64,000 nt of DNA from Ectopseudomonas toyotomiensis (GTDB lineage: Bacteria > Pseudomonadota > Gammaproteobacteria > Pseudomonadales > Pseudomonadaceae), in the NCBI RefSeq assembly GCF_900115695.1, contig NZ_FOXK01000007.1, forward strand, positions 338,687-402,686. The letters run 5' to 3'. A program made the position numbers and the translations under genes. Positions 1 through 10,200 of this stretch are shown here, piece by piece. Numbering within the stretch: the first letter of the stretch is position 1; each line of letters begins with the position of its first letter. The notes under the pieces are model-generated. The model did not search any database. It saw only the letters and a list, made by a program, of their open reading frames with translations, and was not told where the DNA came from.

Positions 1-543
1 GTTCTCGGGAAACAAGCTAATCACTCGGAGCAGCAAGGTAGTACCAGCTTGGTAAACCATGCTGAGGCAAACTCCATTATTAAGATGCTCAAAGATATTG
101 AAAGTGACATGGAATTCAGCTCGGCATTAGTTGAGGAAATGACGGAAACTATGGAGCCTCCTATTGGGATCATCTGCATGTATTCTGAGCAGAAGAAGTT
201 GGTTCGTAAAAAGTTTGCCGAGAAAACATGGTCGGAAGATTTCAAGAAATTGGTCAAGATTGACACTGTTGATAGTTACCAAGGAAAAGAAAACCGCATT
301 GTCATTGTTTCTCTGACGCGATCCTCTGCAGACCTTTCTCCAGGCTTCTTGCGGTTGCCGAATCGAATAAATGTGGCAATGTCCCGAGCCATGGATCGTT
401 TGGTTATTGTCGGTGACATGAGTATGTGGGCAGGGCGGAACGCGGATCTGCCGTTGGGTAAAGTTGCCACTTATATTCAAGAGCGTCAGGATGGTGAGCG
501 CTACAGGATTACGTCGGTAGTAAATGCAAAAGGAGCTGCATGA
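1..543 (+). CDS. UPF1-like SF1 DNA/RNA helicase, C-terminal fragment (cut by window edge)
   Basis: The reading frame is open to the left edge, so this is only the C-terminal ~180 residues of a larger protein. It carries the last motifs of the AAA_12/UPF1-type superfamily 1 helicase core: VDSYQGKENRIVIVSLTRS (motif V region) followed by LPNRINVAMSRAMDRLVIVG (motif VI region). Such helicases translocate on DNA or RNA using ATP. The stop codon overlaps the start of the next gene by four bases (ATGA), so the two are probably translationally coupled. The DNA looks AT-richer than the genes downstream, as in horizontally acquired genes. The upstream domains, which would define the family, are not visible. 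Confidence 0.85.
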   Translation, partial: VLGKQANHSEQQGSTSLVNHAEANSIIKMLKDIESDMEFSSALVEEMTETMEPPIGIICMYSEQKKLVRKKFAEKTWSEDFKKLVKIDTVDSYQGKENRIVIVSLTRSSADLSPGFLRLPNRINVAMSRAMDRLVIVGDMSMWAGRNADLPLGKVATYIQERQDGERYRITSVVNAKGAA

Positions 544-1979
544 TGGCTGGTGAAGCTTTGGTTTTGTTTGAAGTTGATATCTGTGTGCCAGCGCAGCAGT
601 TCAGAATTGAGTATTCTCTGATTGAGAAGGGGGGGCTTCCATTCGTTTCTGAGTTCTTGCTGCGTTTGTTGAAAGTCTCCCCTTTGATGTCGGCTGATAT
701 AGCTAGATACTTCGGTTTCACTTCGAAAGAGTTGAGTGCGGCACTGACACCCTTTTTCCAGAAGGGAGAGGTTTCTGTCCAGCCAGATGGGCGGATTAGT
801 CTTTCAGAAAAAGGACTTCGACTCTTCTCAGGAAATGAAGACTCTCCCAGTGTCAGGTCTAGGCAGGACTATCGGCGATCATTCACTTTTGACTTGCTAA
901 CGTTCTCCTATCTTGGGGGGAAGATTCCATCGGCAAGTACAAGGCGAGCAGTTCTTCTAGATGCCGGTGTTGAAGTTAGGGCTGTTTCACAGCAAAGGGC
1001 GGTCGGTGCATTTCAGAATAATTTGCATGAGATATTTCGTCGCGGGGATTTGACAGGGAAGGATCAGCAAGACTCTGTTCCGGAGTTGTACAAAATAAGC
1101 GACGTGAGGAAAAGCTCAGACGTGTGCTTTCTTGTTGAGGAGGCGTTGTGCCTTGATGTTGATAGTCTCGATTTGAGTTTCGAGGTGAAAAAGGGAATAG
1201 CCGAGGAGGAGGAATATATTGGTCGTCGTGCATCTATGCTGCATAGCCTAAATGGACGCGAAAATTTCGATGATGTTGTTCGACTGGCAGATAGGTTAGG
1301 CGATCCAGAAACGATTGATGCTCTTTCGAGTGGAGTGATGGATTTCAGAGGAGTTGCTCAACGTGCTTTGTCGTTTGGCTTAGATGATCGCCGTGGTGAC
1401 GTAAGAATTTATGGATCCCTACAGCTGAATAGAAATTGGGATCAGGTGTGTTCGTTATTGAAAAAGCACCATGAGAAAATTTCTGATTCTGAGCGTGAAG
1501 TTGCTACCAGACTTACCTGGCTCGCTCCGTGCTCCCATGGATTGTGGGGTAAAAGCTCTCGCCATGGTCAAGCTTTAAGTAAGTTCGTTGAGTATGCGGG
1601 TTTAAAAAGCAAACGAAATGACCGGCATGCTTTTGAGGCAGAGATTCTGATTCCCCTGTCGTCTAGCAAGGATTGGCAGTCGAAAAAGGCTGCAAATAAC
1701 GATTGCGCAGAAGCGAAAGAGTATTTGCACGGTTTTGTCGAGTCTGAAACCTTGGCGCCTCTAGAGGTCTTTATGCTGAGCGGCTGTTTTGCAGTTGTTA
1801 TCTATCATCTTGTGGTGCCTGACCGTTACCCTGTACCAATTCCGTTTGGATTTATTACTGAAGACCCAGCTCGCGTGAGGAGTATTGAGGGGCTAGTTAG
1901 GTCTGTTCTTGATGAGTACAGCTTTGAGAATAAGCCAAGGTACTTGGGCGGCTTGGCAGATCTGGGCAGGAATTTGTAG
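540..1979 (+). CDS. hypothetical protein with winged-helix-like N-terminus, in helicase cluster
   Basis: A 479-residue protein I do not recognise. It overlaps the preceding helicase gene by four bases (ATGATG; the start could be either ATG), so it is likely co-translated. Residues ~35-95 read like a winged helix: a helix, then SADIARYFGFTSKELSAAL, then a short strand-rich wing and SEKGLRLF. The middle is acidic and charged. The C-terminal third (from ~residue 290) alternates hydrophobic strands and helices, and contains RIYGSLQLNRNWDQV and FEAEILIPLSSSKDW. I see no signal peptide or membrane segment. Its place between helicase genes suggests a DNA-recognition or adaptor role, which is inference from context only. 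Confidence 0.8.
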   Translation: MMAGEALVLFEVDICVPAQQFRIEYSLIEKGGLPFVSEFLLRLLKVSPLMSADIARYFGFTSKELSAALTPFFQKGEVSVQPDGRISLSEKGLRLFSGNEDSPSVRSRQDYRRSFTFDLLTFSYLGGKIPSASTRRAVLLDAGVEVRAVSQQRAVGAFQNNLHEIFRRGDLTGKDQQDSVPELYKISDVRKSSDVCFLVEEALCLDVDSLDLSFEVKKGIAEEEEYIGRRASMLHSLNGRENFDDVVRLADRLGDPETIDALSSGVMDFRGVAQRALSFGLDDRRGDVRIYGSLQLNRNWDQVCSLLKKHHEKISDSEREVATRLTWLAPCSHGLWGKSSRHGQALSKFVEYAGLKSKRNDRHAFEAEILIPLSSSKDWQSKKAANNDCAEAKEYLHGFVESETLAPLEVFMLSGCFAVVIYHLVVPDRYPVPIPFGFITEDPARVRSIEGLVRSVLDEYSFENKPRYLGGLADLGRNL

Positions 1980-2094
1980 TGGTGTTGATGGTCCGCTCTT
2001 TGCTGTCAGTGACTGCCGCGCTTTGTGAACGCCGTGCCATGCTTTTGTTGTAAAGTGCAACCAAGCATTTGCAGTAGCAGGGATCGCGTAAGGG

Positions 2095-5000
2095 ATGTCA
2101 TCAGTTCCCCAACCCAAGAGCTTGGTCATCGATCTGGAGGTCGCTCCCGGAAAGGAGGGGTATCCAGATCGTATCTTTAAGGTCGGGGCAGCGCGGCCTG
2201 ACCTCGGTGTCGAGCTTGATCGTAAGGTCTCGAAAAATCTCCCCGAGATTCTTGCTGAAGTCGATGCGCTGTCCGATGGTGCTGGCTTTCTTCTGGGGCA
2301 TAACGTCATCGAACATGACTTGCCCATCCTCAAGCAGCAGGCACCTGCGCTTGCTCTACATTCTCTGCCAGTCATCGATACCTTAAGACTATCCCCCCTG
2401 GCCTTTCCGCAGAACCCGTATCACCGGCTGGTCAAGGATTACAAACTCATCCGGGACAGCCTCAACTCGCCGCTTGCAGACTGTCGTTCAACGCTGATTC
2501 TGTTTAGAGATCAGCGGGATGCATTTGCGCAGTTAAATGAGACCAATCGTGCTGAGCTGCTCTGCTATCAGGCATTGCTTGCCCCAAGCATAAAAAGCGA
2601 TCTGGGATCATTCTTCGCTTCGCTAACTGGGCAGACTGCAGTTCCGATTTCGGATCTGCAGCGGCTCATTCCGAGTCTGTTGGCGGAAACCGATCCATCA
2701 TTGGATCGTGATCTGAAGGTATGTAGAGCTCGACTGGAAGCTCTCCTGGCTGAGGACCTTGAGCAGACGGATTTGCATCTGCCCTTGGCCTATGCCCTTG
2801 CGTGGTTGAGAGTGTCGGGGGGCAACTCTGTCCTTGCGCCTTGGGTGCGGCATCAGTTCTCTGCTGTTGGGCGATTGATTACTGAGCTCCGGGATGTTCC
2901 CTGCGGCCGTTCAGACTGCCGCTACTGCTGCACGACCCACGATCCGCGCCATGAGCTGAAGCGCTACTTCGGCTTTGCTGATTTCCGCTACGAACGCCCC
3001 GGCCAAAGCCTGCAACACGATGTGGTTCTCGCAGGCATGCAGGGCAGACATGTTCTCGCGATCCTGGCAACCGGTGGTGGTAAATCGCTGTGTTACCAAC
3101 TGCCGGCGCTGAATCGTTTTCATCGCAACGGCAGCCTGACCATCATCATTTCGCCTCTGCAGTCGCTGATGAAGGATCAGGTTGACGGGCTTCTTGAGCG
3201 AAATGTGCAGTGTGCTGCGACGCTCAATGGCCTGCTGACCATGCCTGAGCGTGCGGATGTGCTGGAGAAGGTCCAGATGGGCGATGTCGGCATTCTGCTG
3301 GTATCTCCTGAGCAGTTCCGCAACAAGGCTTTCCGGCGTGCGATACGCCAGCGCCAGATCGGCGCTTGGATTTTCGATGAGGCCCACTGCTTGTCGAAGT
3401 GGGGCAACGATTTCCGTCCAGATTACATGTACGCCTCGCGCTTCATTCGCGAGCACACAGGCAATCAACCCCTGGCCCCCATTGGCTGCTTCACTGCAAC
3501 GGCTAAGCCGGATGTGTTGGCTGATATCCGGGCGCATTTTAAGGAAGGTCTCGGGATTGAGTTTGATCAGTTCCTGGGGACTCATGAGCGGACGAATCTT
3601 AGCTTTGAAGTGCTGCCCTGCAGTCGTGGCGAGAAATGGCCAAGAACCCATCAATTGCTTGAGGATCACCTCGGCGGCCAGGACGGTGGTGCGGTCGTTT
3701 TCGTTGCAAGTCGCAAGGGCGCTGAAGAGCTTTCAGAGTTTCTAGTCGGGCAGGGATGGCCGTGCCGCCATTTCCACGCCGGGATTGAACCCAATGACAA
3801 GAAGGATATCCAGGACGACTTCAAGGCTGGGCGGCTCCGCATCATCGTCGCCACCAATGCCTTTGGCATGGGCGTCGACAAGTCCGATATCCGCCTGGTA
3901 GTTCACGCAGACATTCCTGGTTCGCTGGAGAACTACCTTCAAGAGGCCGGCAGGGCAGGGCGTGACCAGGATGCAGCACGCTGTGTGCTGCTTTATGACT
4001 CGCAGGATATTGAGACCCAATTTGGATTGTGCGAGCGCTCCAAGCTCAGCCTCCGTGACATCCAACAAATTCTCCGCAAGTTGCGTTTCGAGTATGCCAG
4101 GCGTAAGGGCGGCGAGCTGGTCATCACCGCCGGCGAGATTCTCATGGATGAGACCGTCGAGACCTCGTTCGACGCTGACGACAGTGATGCTGAAACCAAA
4201 GTGGTCACCGCGGTTGCCTGGCTGGAGCGGGGGCAATACCTCAAGCGAGAAGAAAACAGTACACAGATTTTTCCGGCTCGCCTGAGTCTGAGCGAAGCGG
4301 ACGCCGAGCAGCGTTTGCTCAAGGCCAATCTGTCGGAGCGGCGCCGTGAAGAGTTCGGCGCAATTCTGAAATACCTCTACCAGGCTGAGGCCGATGAGCG
4401 GGTGAATACTGACAACCTGATGTCGCTCACCAGCCTGACTTCTGAGGAGGTTGTTAGCACTCTCAAGCAGATGGAGGAGCTGGGCCTACTCGTCAACGAC
4501 ACCCAACTGACCGTATTGCTGCGTCACGGCGTAGTGGACGCCTCCATTCAACGGCTGGAGCAGACCCTTGCATTAGAGGGAGCGCTGTTGGAGGTACTCA
4601 GCGAGCTGGCGCCAGATGCCGAGGATGGCAGTTGGCAGGATCTCAATCTCGCGGCTCTGACAGCAGGGCTCAAAACCAGACTAGAGCGTGGGGATGTCAT
4701 CCCGTTGCAGGTGCTTCGCCTACTGCGAAGTCTCTCTCAAGATCGTGAAAGCAACAGCCAGCCACGCAGCAGTTTTGAGCTTAAACAGGTCAATCACGAC
4801 TACATCAAGCTTAAAGTTCAAGGTAGGTACAGCTGGTCGCAGATTGAACGCTTTGGTGAAAAGCGCCGAGTCATTGCCAGCAAGCTGCTTCAATTCTTGA
4901 TCGGAAAGCTGGCTCCGGCCTCCAAGGGCAAAGATCTGATGGTGCAATCCACCTTCGGTGAGCTGGTGGGTGTGATCGAGTCGGATCTGGAGCTCTCACA

Positions 5001-7224
5001 GGTCATCCCCCCCAACCAGCGGCAGCGAGCAATTGAGCATGTGCTGTTATACCTGCATAAGCAGGAGGTGCTGACGCTCAACCACGGGATGACTGTGATG
5101 CGTCGAGCAATGACCATTGAGGTAAACGCAGACAAGAAGGGCAGCTACCTCAAAGACGATTACCTGCGTCTCGATGAGCATTACAGCGAAAAGCGTATCC
5201 AGGTCCATGTGATGCGTGAGTATGCCGAGGTCGCGCTCGGCGCTATGGCGAGTGCGCTGGAGCTGGTGCTGCACTATTTCACGGACTCAAAAGATGCTTT
5301 CTTGCAGCGCTATTTCGCTGGCCGCGAAGAGGTGCTTAAGCATGCCACCAGTGAAGAGTCCTGGAAATCCATCGTTGAGGATCTGAGCACTCAACAGCGA
5401 CTCATTGTGGTCGATGACGACGACGTTAATCGCTTGGTGTTGGCAGGGCCAGGGTCTGGCAAAACTCGCGTAATCGTTCACCGTATTGCGTACCTGCTGC
5501 GTATTCGACGGGTTCCTGCCAATGCAATTGTGGCGTTGACCTTCAATCGGCATGCGGCCAATGAAATACGAAGGCGCCTCTTGAGCCTGGTCGGAGCTGA
5601 TGCCTACGGCGTCAGCGTCATGACTTACCACAGCATGGCCATGCGGCTGACCGGCACTCGTTTTGAGCGTAGGGATGTTGTCGACGAGGGGGCTCTTAAA
5701 CAGGTTCTGGAGGACGCTGTTGAGCTTTTGGAGGGCAAGGGAACAGCCGATGGCGAGGACGACCTGCGAGAGCAGTTGTTGCGTGGCTACCGCTACATCT
5801 TGGTTGATGAATACCAAGACATCGATGCTCTGCAATACCGTTTGGTGAGTGCGCTTGCCGGTAGGCAGTCCAGTGAGGAAGGGCGTTTGTGCATTCTGGC
5901 GGTAGGCGATGATGATCAGAACATCTACGCCTGGCGCGATACCAACAACCGCTACATCGAGCGCTTTCGCGAGGATTACTCTGCTGCTACCAGTTACCTC
6001 GTCGAGAACTATCGTTCGACTCAGAGCATCATTGCGGCTGCAAATCACTTGGTTGGTAACAACCCCGGGCGCTTGAAAGCGTCCTATCCGATCCGAATCA
6101 ACCGCGAGCGCCAGTCAGATCCTCTCGGGGGACAGTGGCAGGCGCTTGATTCAGGTCGCTCTGGACGGGTTGCACGATTGGCAATTGATCCCAGCGATAG
6201 AGCTGTTGGCAACCTTCAGGCGCAGGCTGCTATACGCGAACTCAAGCGACTGCTGGCATTGGAAGAGGGTAGCTGGAGTGGATGCGCCATTCTTGCCCGT
6301 ACCCATCAGTATCTGTGGCCAGTCCAGGCGCTTTGCGAGCTTGCCGGAGTTCCGTACTTTCTGGCCTCGGATAAAGATAGTGCGCCGCCCATCACTCGGC
6401 AGCGTGATTTCGTGGCGGTTGTTGATCGACTTCGAGAAGTCAATGAGGCGCTTTCGGCTGCTATGGCGTGGCAGCAGGTGTCTGCGGGAGTGGGTGAGAG
6501 CTGGTGTAACTTTTTCAGGGAGGCTTTCACCCAATTGCAGGTCGAGCTCGGTGAGTGCCAGCTCAACAGTGCTGCAATCGTGGACTGGCTCTATGACTAC
6601 GCCCGGGAGATGCGGCAGCAGACCAAGAGTGGCCTGTATCTGGGCACAGTGCATTCAGCGAAAGGCCTAGAGTTCAGGCATGCCGTTTTGCTTGATGGTG
6701 GATGGAATGTACAGACTGAGGGACTTAACGATGAGCGCCGGTTGTACTACGTGGGCATGACGCGCGCAGAGCAGACACTGACTCTGTGTGAGTTCAGTGC
6801 AGCGAATCCTTTCAGTGGGAGTTTGTCGGCTGACATCGTGCAGCAGACCTTCACCGGCGATTACAACCCAGCTTTGGAGCGGCGTTATCTGCAGCTCAGT
6901 TTGAAGGACATTGATATTGGCTTTGCCGGACGTAGCCCTGTAACAGACCCTATCCATGAGGCACTGAGGTCCCTGGAGCCGGGGGCGACGCTGAAGCTTG
7001 AGCAGCGAGGCGAGCGTTATGTGATTCTGGACGACCAGGGGCGGGTTGTCGGGCGGACTTCTCAGTCCTTTAGGCTGGATCTTGAGGTTGAACAGTGCGA
7101 GGTTGCGGGTGTGGTAGTTCGGTTCCAAGAGGACAGCGAGGAGCAGTATCGGTCTCTTCAGAGGTGCGAGCGCTGGGAGATTGTTGTTCCAAGGCTCTGT
7201 GGCGTGCCACAGCCTGCGTTATAG
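2095..7224 (+). CDS. DEDD exonuclease - RecQ helicase - UvrD helicase fusion protein (1709 aa)
   Basis: A giant three-enzyme fusion. Residues ~8-135 look like a DnaQ/RNase T-type 3'-5' exonuclease: D13-x-E15, N70/D75 in GHNVIEHD, D95, and D129 in NSPLADC, where the usual ExoIII His appears to be Asn. A Cys cluster (CGRSDCRYCC, ~266-275) precedes a RecQ-type SF2 core: Walker A ATGGGKSLCYQ (~325), DEAHCLSKWG (~428), and motif VI QEAGRAGRD (~620). After a long linker comes a UvrD/Rep-type SF1A helicase: Walker A AGPGSGKTR (~1117), VDEYQD (~1236), GDDDQNIYAWR, and YYVGMTRA (~1551). RecQ alone is ~600 residues and UvrD ~720, so this is far longer than either family. The start is ATG at 2095 with a close AAGGG. 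It lies 115 bases after the unknown gene and 40 before the next helicase. Probable role: processing of invading or damaged DNA. Confidence 0.9.
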   Translation: MSSVPQPKSLVIDLEVAPGKEGYPDRIFKVGAARPDLGVELDRKVSKNLPEILAEVDALSDGAGFLLGHNVIEHDLPILKQQAPALALHSLPVIDTLRLSPLAFPQNPYHRLVKDYKLIRDSLNSPLADCRSTLILFRDQRDAFAQLNETNRAELLCYQALLAPSIKSDLGSFFASLTGQTAVPISDLQRLIPSLLAETDPSLDRDLKVCRARLEALLAEDLEQTDLHLPLAYALAWLRVSGGNSVLAPWVRHQFSAVGRLITELRDVPCGRSDCRYCCTTHDPRHELKRYFGFADFRYERPGQSLQHDVVLAGMQGRHVLAILATGGGKSLCYQLPALNRFHRNGSLTIIISPLQSLMKDQVDGLLERNVQCAATLNGLLTMPERADVLEKVQMGDVGILLVSPEQFRNKAFRRAIRQRQIGAWIFDEAHCLSKWGNDFRPDYMYASRFIREHTGNQPLAPIGCFTATAKPDVLADIRAHFKEGLGIEFDQFLGTHERTNLSFEVLPCSRGEKWPRTHQLLEDHLGGQDGGAVVFVASRKGAEELSEFLVGQGWPCRHFHAGIEPNDKKDIQDDFKAGRLRIIVATNAFGMGVDKSDIRLVVHADIPGSLENYLQEAGRAGRDQDAARCVLLYDSQDIETQFGLCERSKLSLRDIQQILRKLRFEYARRKGGELVITAGEILMDETVETSFDADDSDAETKVVTAVAWLERGQYLKREENSTQIFPARLSLSEADAEQRLLKANLSERRREEFGAILKYLYQAEADERVNTDNLMSLTSLTSEEVVSTLKQMEELGLLVNDTQLTVLLRHGVVDASIQRLEQTLALEGALLEVLSELAPDAEDGSWQDLNLAALTAGLKTRLERGDVIPLQVLRLLRSLSQDRESNSQPRSSFELKQVNHDYIKLKVQGRYSWSQIERFGEKRRVIASKLLQFLIGKLAPASKGKDLMVQSTFGELVGVIESDLELSQVIPPNQRQRAIEHVLLYLHKQEVLTLNHGMTVMRRAMTIEVNADKKGSYLKDDYLRLDEHYSEKRIQVHVMREYAEVALGAMASALELVLHYFTDSKDAFLQRYFAGREEVLKHATSEESWKSIVEDLSTQQRLIVVDDDDVNRLVLAGPGSGKTRVIVHRIAYLLRIRRVPANAIVALTFNRHAANEIRRRLLSLVGADAYGVSVMTYHSMAMRLTGTRFERRDVVDEGALKQVLEDAVELLEGKGTADGEDDLREQLLRGYRYILVDEYQDIDALQYRLVSALAGRQSSEEGRLCILAVGDDDQNIYAWRDTNNRYIERFREDYSAATSYLVENYRSTQSIIAAANHLVGNNPGRLKASYPIRINRERQSDPLGGQWQALDSGRSGRVARLAIDPSDRAVGNLQAQAAIRELKRLLALEEGSWSGCAILARTHQYLWPVQALCELAGVPYFLASDKDSAPPITRQRDFVAVVDRLREVNEALSAAMAWQQVSAGVGESWCNFFREAFTQLQVELGECQLNSAAIVDWLYDYAREMRQQTKSGLYLGTVHSAKGLEFRHAVLLDGGWNVQTEGLNDERRLYYVGMTRAEQTLTLCEFSAANPFSGSLSADIVQQTFTGDYNPALERRYLQLSLKDIDIGFAGRSPVTDPIHEALRSLEPGATLKLEQRGERYVILDDQGRVVGRTSQSFRLDLEVEQCEVAGVVVRFQEDSEEQYRSLQRCERWEIVVPRLCGVPQPAL

Positions 7225-7264
7225 GGCCAGGGATCGTGCCCTGAGTTGATTACGGAGACTGTTA

Positions 7265-10200
7265 ATGACAGCGCATGCCCCCCTTATCTCTACTCAGGAT
7301 GATCTCTTCCACGAGGAGGTATCGCTGTTGCTTCCAGAGCGCTTTGCAATCAACTGCAAGGTACTCGATAACCCCGTTCGACAACTTGAAAGTCCAGAAA
7401 AGCGTGAGCTCTGCCGGTTGCGGCCGTTCTCAGTTCGTCAAATTGCGGGCTATGAAGCGACCTTACAAACCGGCGAGATTCTGAGGATTATCAGCGCTAA
7501 GACTGCAACTCAACTCAATGCAGATTTGGTTCTACTGATTGCTGGGGCTTCAGATCCTGCAGAAATTTCTCTGGCACTTGAGCGAGGTGAAGGCCGTTGG
7601 GTGGGCAACACCACGATCGACTTAAGCACACTCGATGCAGCTGCTCGGAAATCAAGACTCGAAGCAATTACGGCCTCTTGGGACGACGCCTTCCAACTCC
7701 GTGAAAGCCGTCCAGCTAAGGGGGACAGGCCCGCTACACCAGGGTTACGCCGCCCCCAAATTGGAGCGCTGCATGCCTCGCTCGCCCACCTCACGCGATC
7801 AGGTTCACCTGCCACTATTGTCATGCCAACAGGTACCGGCAAGACGGAAACTATGCTCGCGCTGAATGCTCACCAGCGTTTCGAGCGATTGTTGGTTGTA
7901 GTACCGAACGACGCGTTACGTGAGCAAATCGCCGGGAAGTTTGAAACCTTTGGTGTGCTCAGGCGTCAGGAGTGCCTCAGCTCAAGAGCTGACTACCCAA
8001 TAGTAATGCGCCTTTGCCATATTCCCACCGCGGTGGACGAAGTGGATCAGATCTTCGGCAGCGCCAATGTGGTGGTGACTACCATGCAGATTGCTGCTCG
8101 CGCCGACGCCCAGATCCAGGAGCGTATGGCTGATCACGCATCCGCTCTCTTCATCGATGAGGCCCACCACATTGCGGCCCCGACCTGGGCGCGATTCCGC
8201 AGCCTCTTCGTCGATCGTGAACTGCCTTTACCTATTTTCCAGTTCACTGCCACTCCGTTCCGAGAAGATGGGCGACGAGTCGATGGCGAGTTCATCTATA
8301 CCTATCCGCTCAAGAAAGCGCAGGTAGAAGGCTACTTTAAGCCGATTCGCTTTGAGGCGATCTTTGGCCTGGATCAATCCGAGGCCGATGAGGCGATCGC
8401 CGAAAAGCTCGGTGAGATTCTGCAAGACGATCTCAGCCTTGGTCTAAACCACTTGGCTATGGCGCGGTGCTCCACAATTGAGCGCGCCAAGAAGCTTCAT
8501 CAGCTCTATAGTCGACGGTTCCCACAACATAATCCTGTCCTGGTTCACAGCAACCAGTCCGCACGGGAAAGGCGTGCAAGCCTTGCGGCGCTGCGTCGTT
8601 TCGACAGCCGAATTATCGTGTGTGTTGACATGCTGGGAGAGGGTTTCGATTTGCCGGAGCTCAAGATCGCCGGCCTGCACGACCCGCATAAAAGCGTTGC
8701 GGTCACTATTCAGTTCGTGGGTCGGTTCACGCGACAGGATCCCAGGCTCGGCGATGCAACAGTAATCGCTAACACTGGTGTGGATGACATCGACCGCTCG
8801 TTGGCGAAGCTCTATGCGGAGGATGCCGATTGGAATACGTTGGTCGAGGCGCTGAGTTCTGCGCGGATCGAACGACAGGTGCGGCGTGCGGAAATGTTCC
8901 GGGGTTTCACGGGGGACCTTTGCGATATTCCTCTGCAGACCCTGGAGCCAAAAATGAATGCTGTCGCTTATAGGACGACATGCGAAATTTGGGATCCACT
9001 GCAAGTAGAGGACCTCTTCCCTGCCGGCGTTTATCGAGGCATGAAGCTCAATCAGCAGCGCCGAGTCGCCATATTCGTTACGCGCAATGAAGAACAGGCC
9101 GGCTGGACTACAGCTCAGCAAGCTACCAATGTCATCTGGGATCTGCACATGATGCATTGGGATGAGGACGCTGGACTCCTGTTCATTAGTAGCTCCACGA
9201 AGGGCCCTCATGACAAGCTTGCCAAGGCTATCTGTGGCGACAGCTCTCGCCGAATCGAGGGTGAAGATGTGTTTCGAAGTCTTCATGGCTTCAAAAGGCT
9301 GATCCTGCGCAACCTGGGACTCACCCATCATCAGGGTCGCGGAGTACGCTATTCCATGTACATGGGCGTTGATGTCGCTGACGGCCTCGACACCGCAAAG
9401 CAGTCGAGAATCAAGAACAACGTCTTTGCTACCGGCTTTCTTGATGGTGTACCGGCCATTCGTGGTTGCTCGGTGAAGGGTAAGTTCTGGTCGATCACTC
9501 CAGTCCGTGATCTGACCGATTGGGTGGATTGGTGCCAGGGAATCGGTCGGTTGGTGAGCGATTCCGGAATTACCACTGATGAAGTGTTCAAGAGTGCGAT
9601 GCGGCCTCGCCTTATCAGCGAGAGACCTACGGCACCTCCCGTCGCAATTCACTGGCCGGAGTCGCTTATGACACAGATCGAAGAGCGTATAGAAATCAGT
9701 TTCGATGGCCAGGTTGTCCCGTTCGCCGAATGCGATATCGAGCTTATCAGTCATGAGAGGACCGGCCCGCTGCGGTTCGCCGTGACCAGCGACGCCCATG
9801 CCGCCGAGTTTGAAATCGAGTTCAACGATGGGGGAGCCCGCTATCCACAGCGAGTGGGGCCGGAGGCAACCATTAAGATTGGCAGTGCCGCGAAGACGTT
9901 ATCTGAGTCGTTCGGAGACGATGCGCCTCAGATCGACTTTGGCGATGGGTCGCTTCTGATCTACAGCCATCTCTACGCGCTGCCTGACGGCGTGTCTGTT
10001 GAGCCGTACCCAACTGACAAGATTGTTGAGTGGGATTGGTCCACAACCAATATACGGGCCGAATCTCAAGGTGCAGAGAAACGCCCCGACTCTGTCCAGC
10101 GTAAGGTCATTGAATACTTGCTCTCCGATGGCAACTTATATGACCTGATTTTTGACGATGATGGGAAAGGGGAAATTGCTGACGTGGTTTCTCTGCGTGT

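Noticed and set aside
8444..9799. 451-residue ORF antisense to the DEAD helicase
   Set aside because: Shadow frame; helicase motifs lie on the plus strand.
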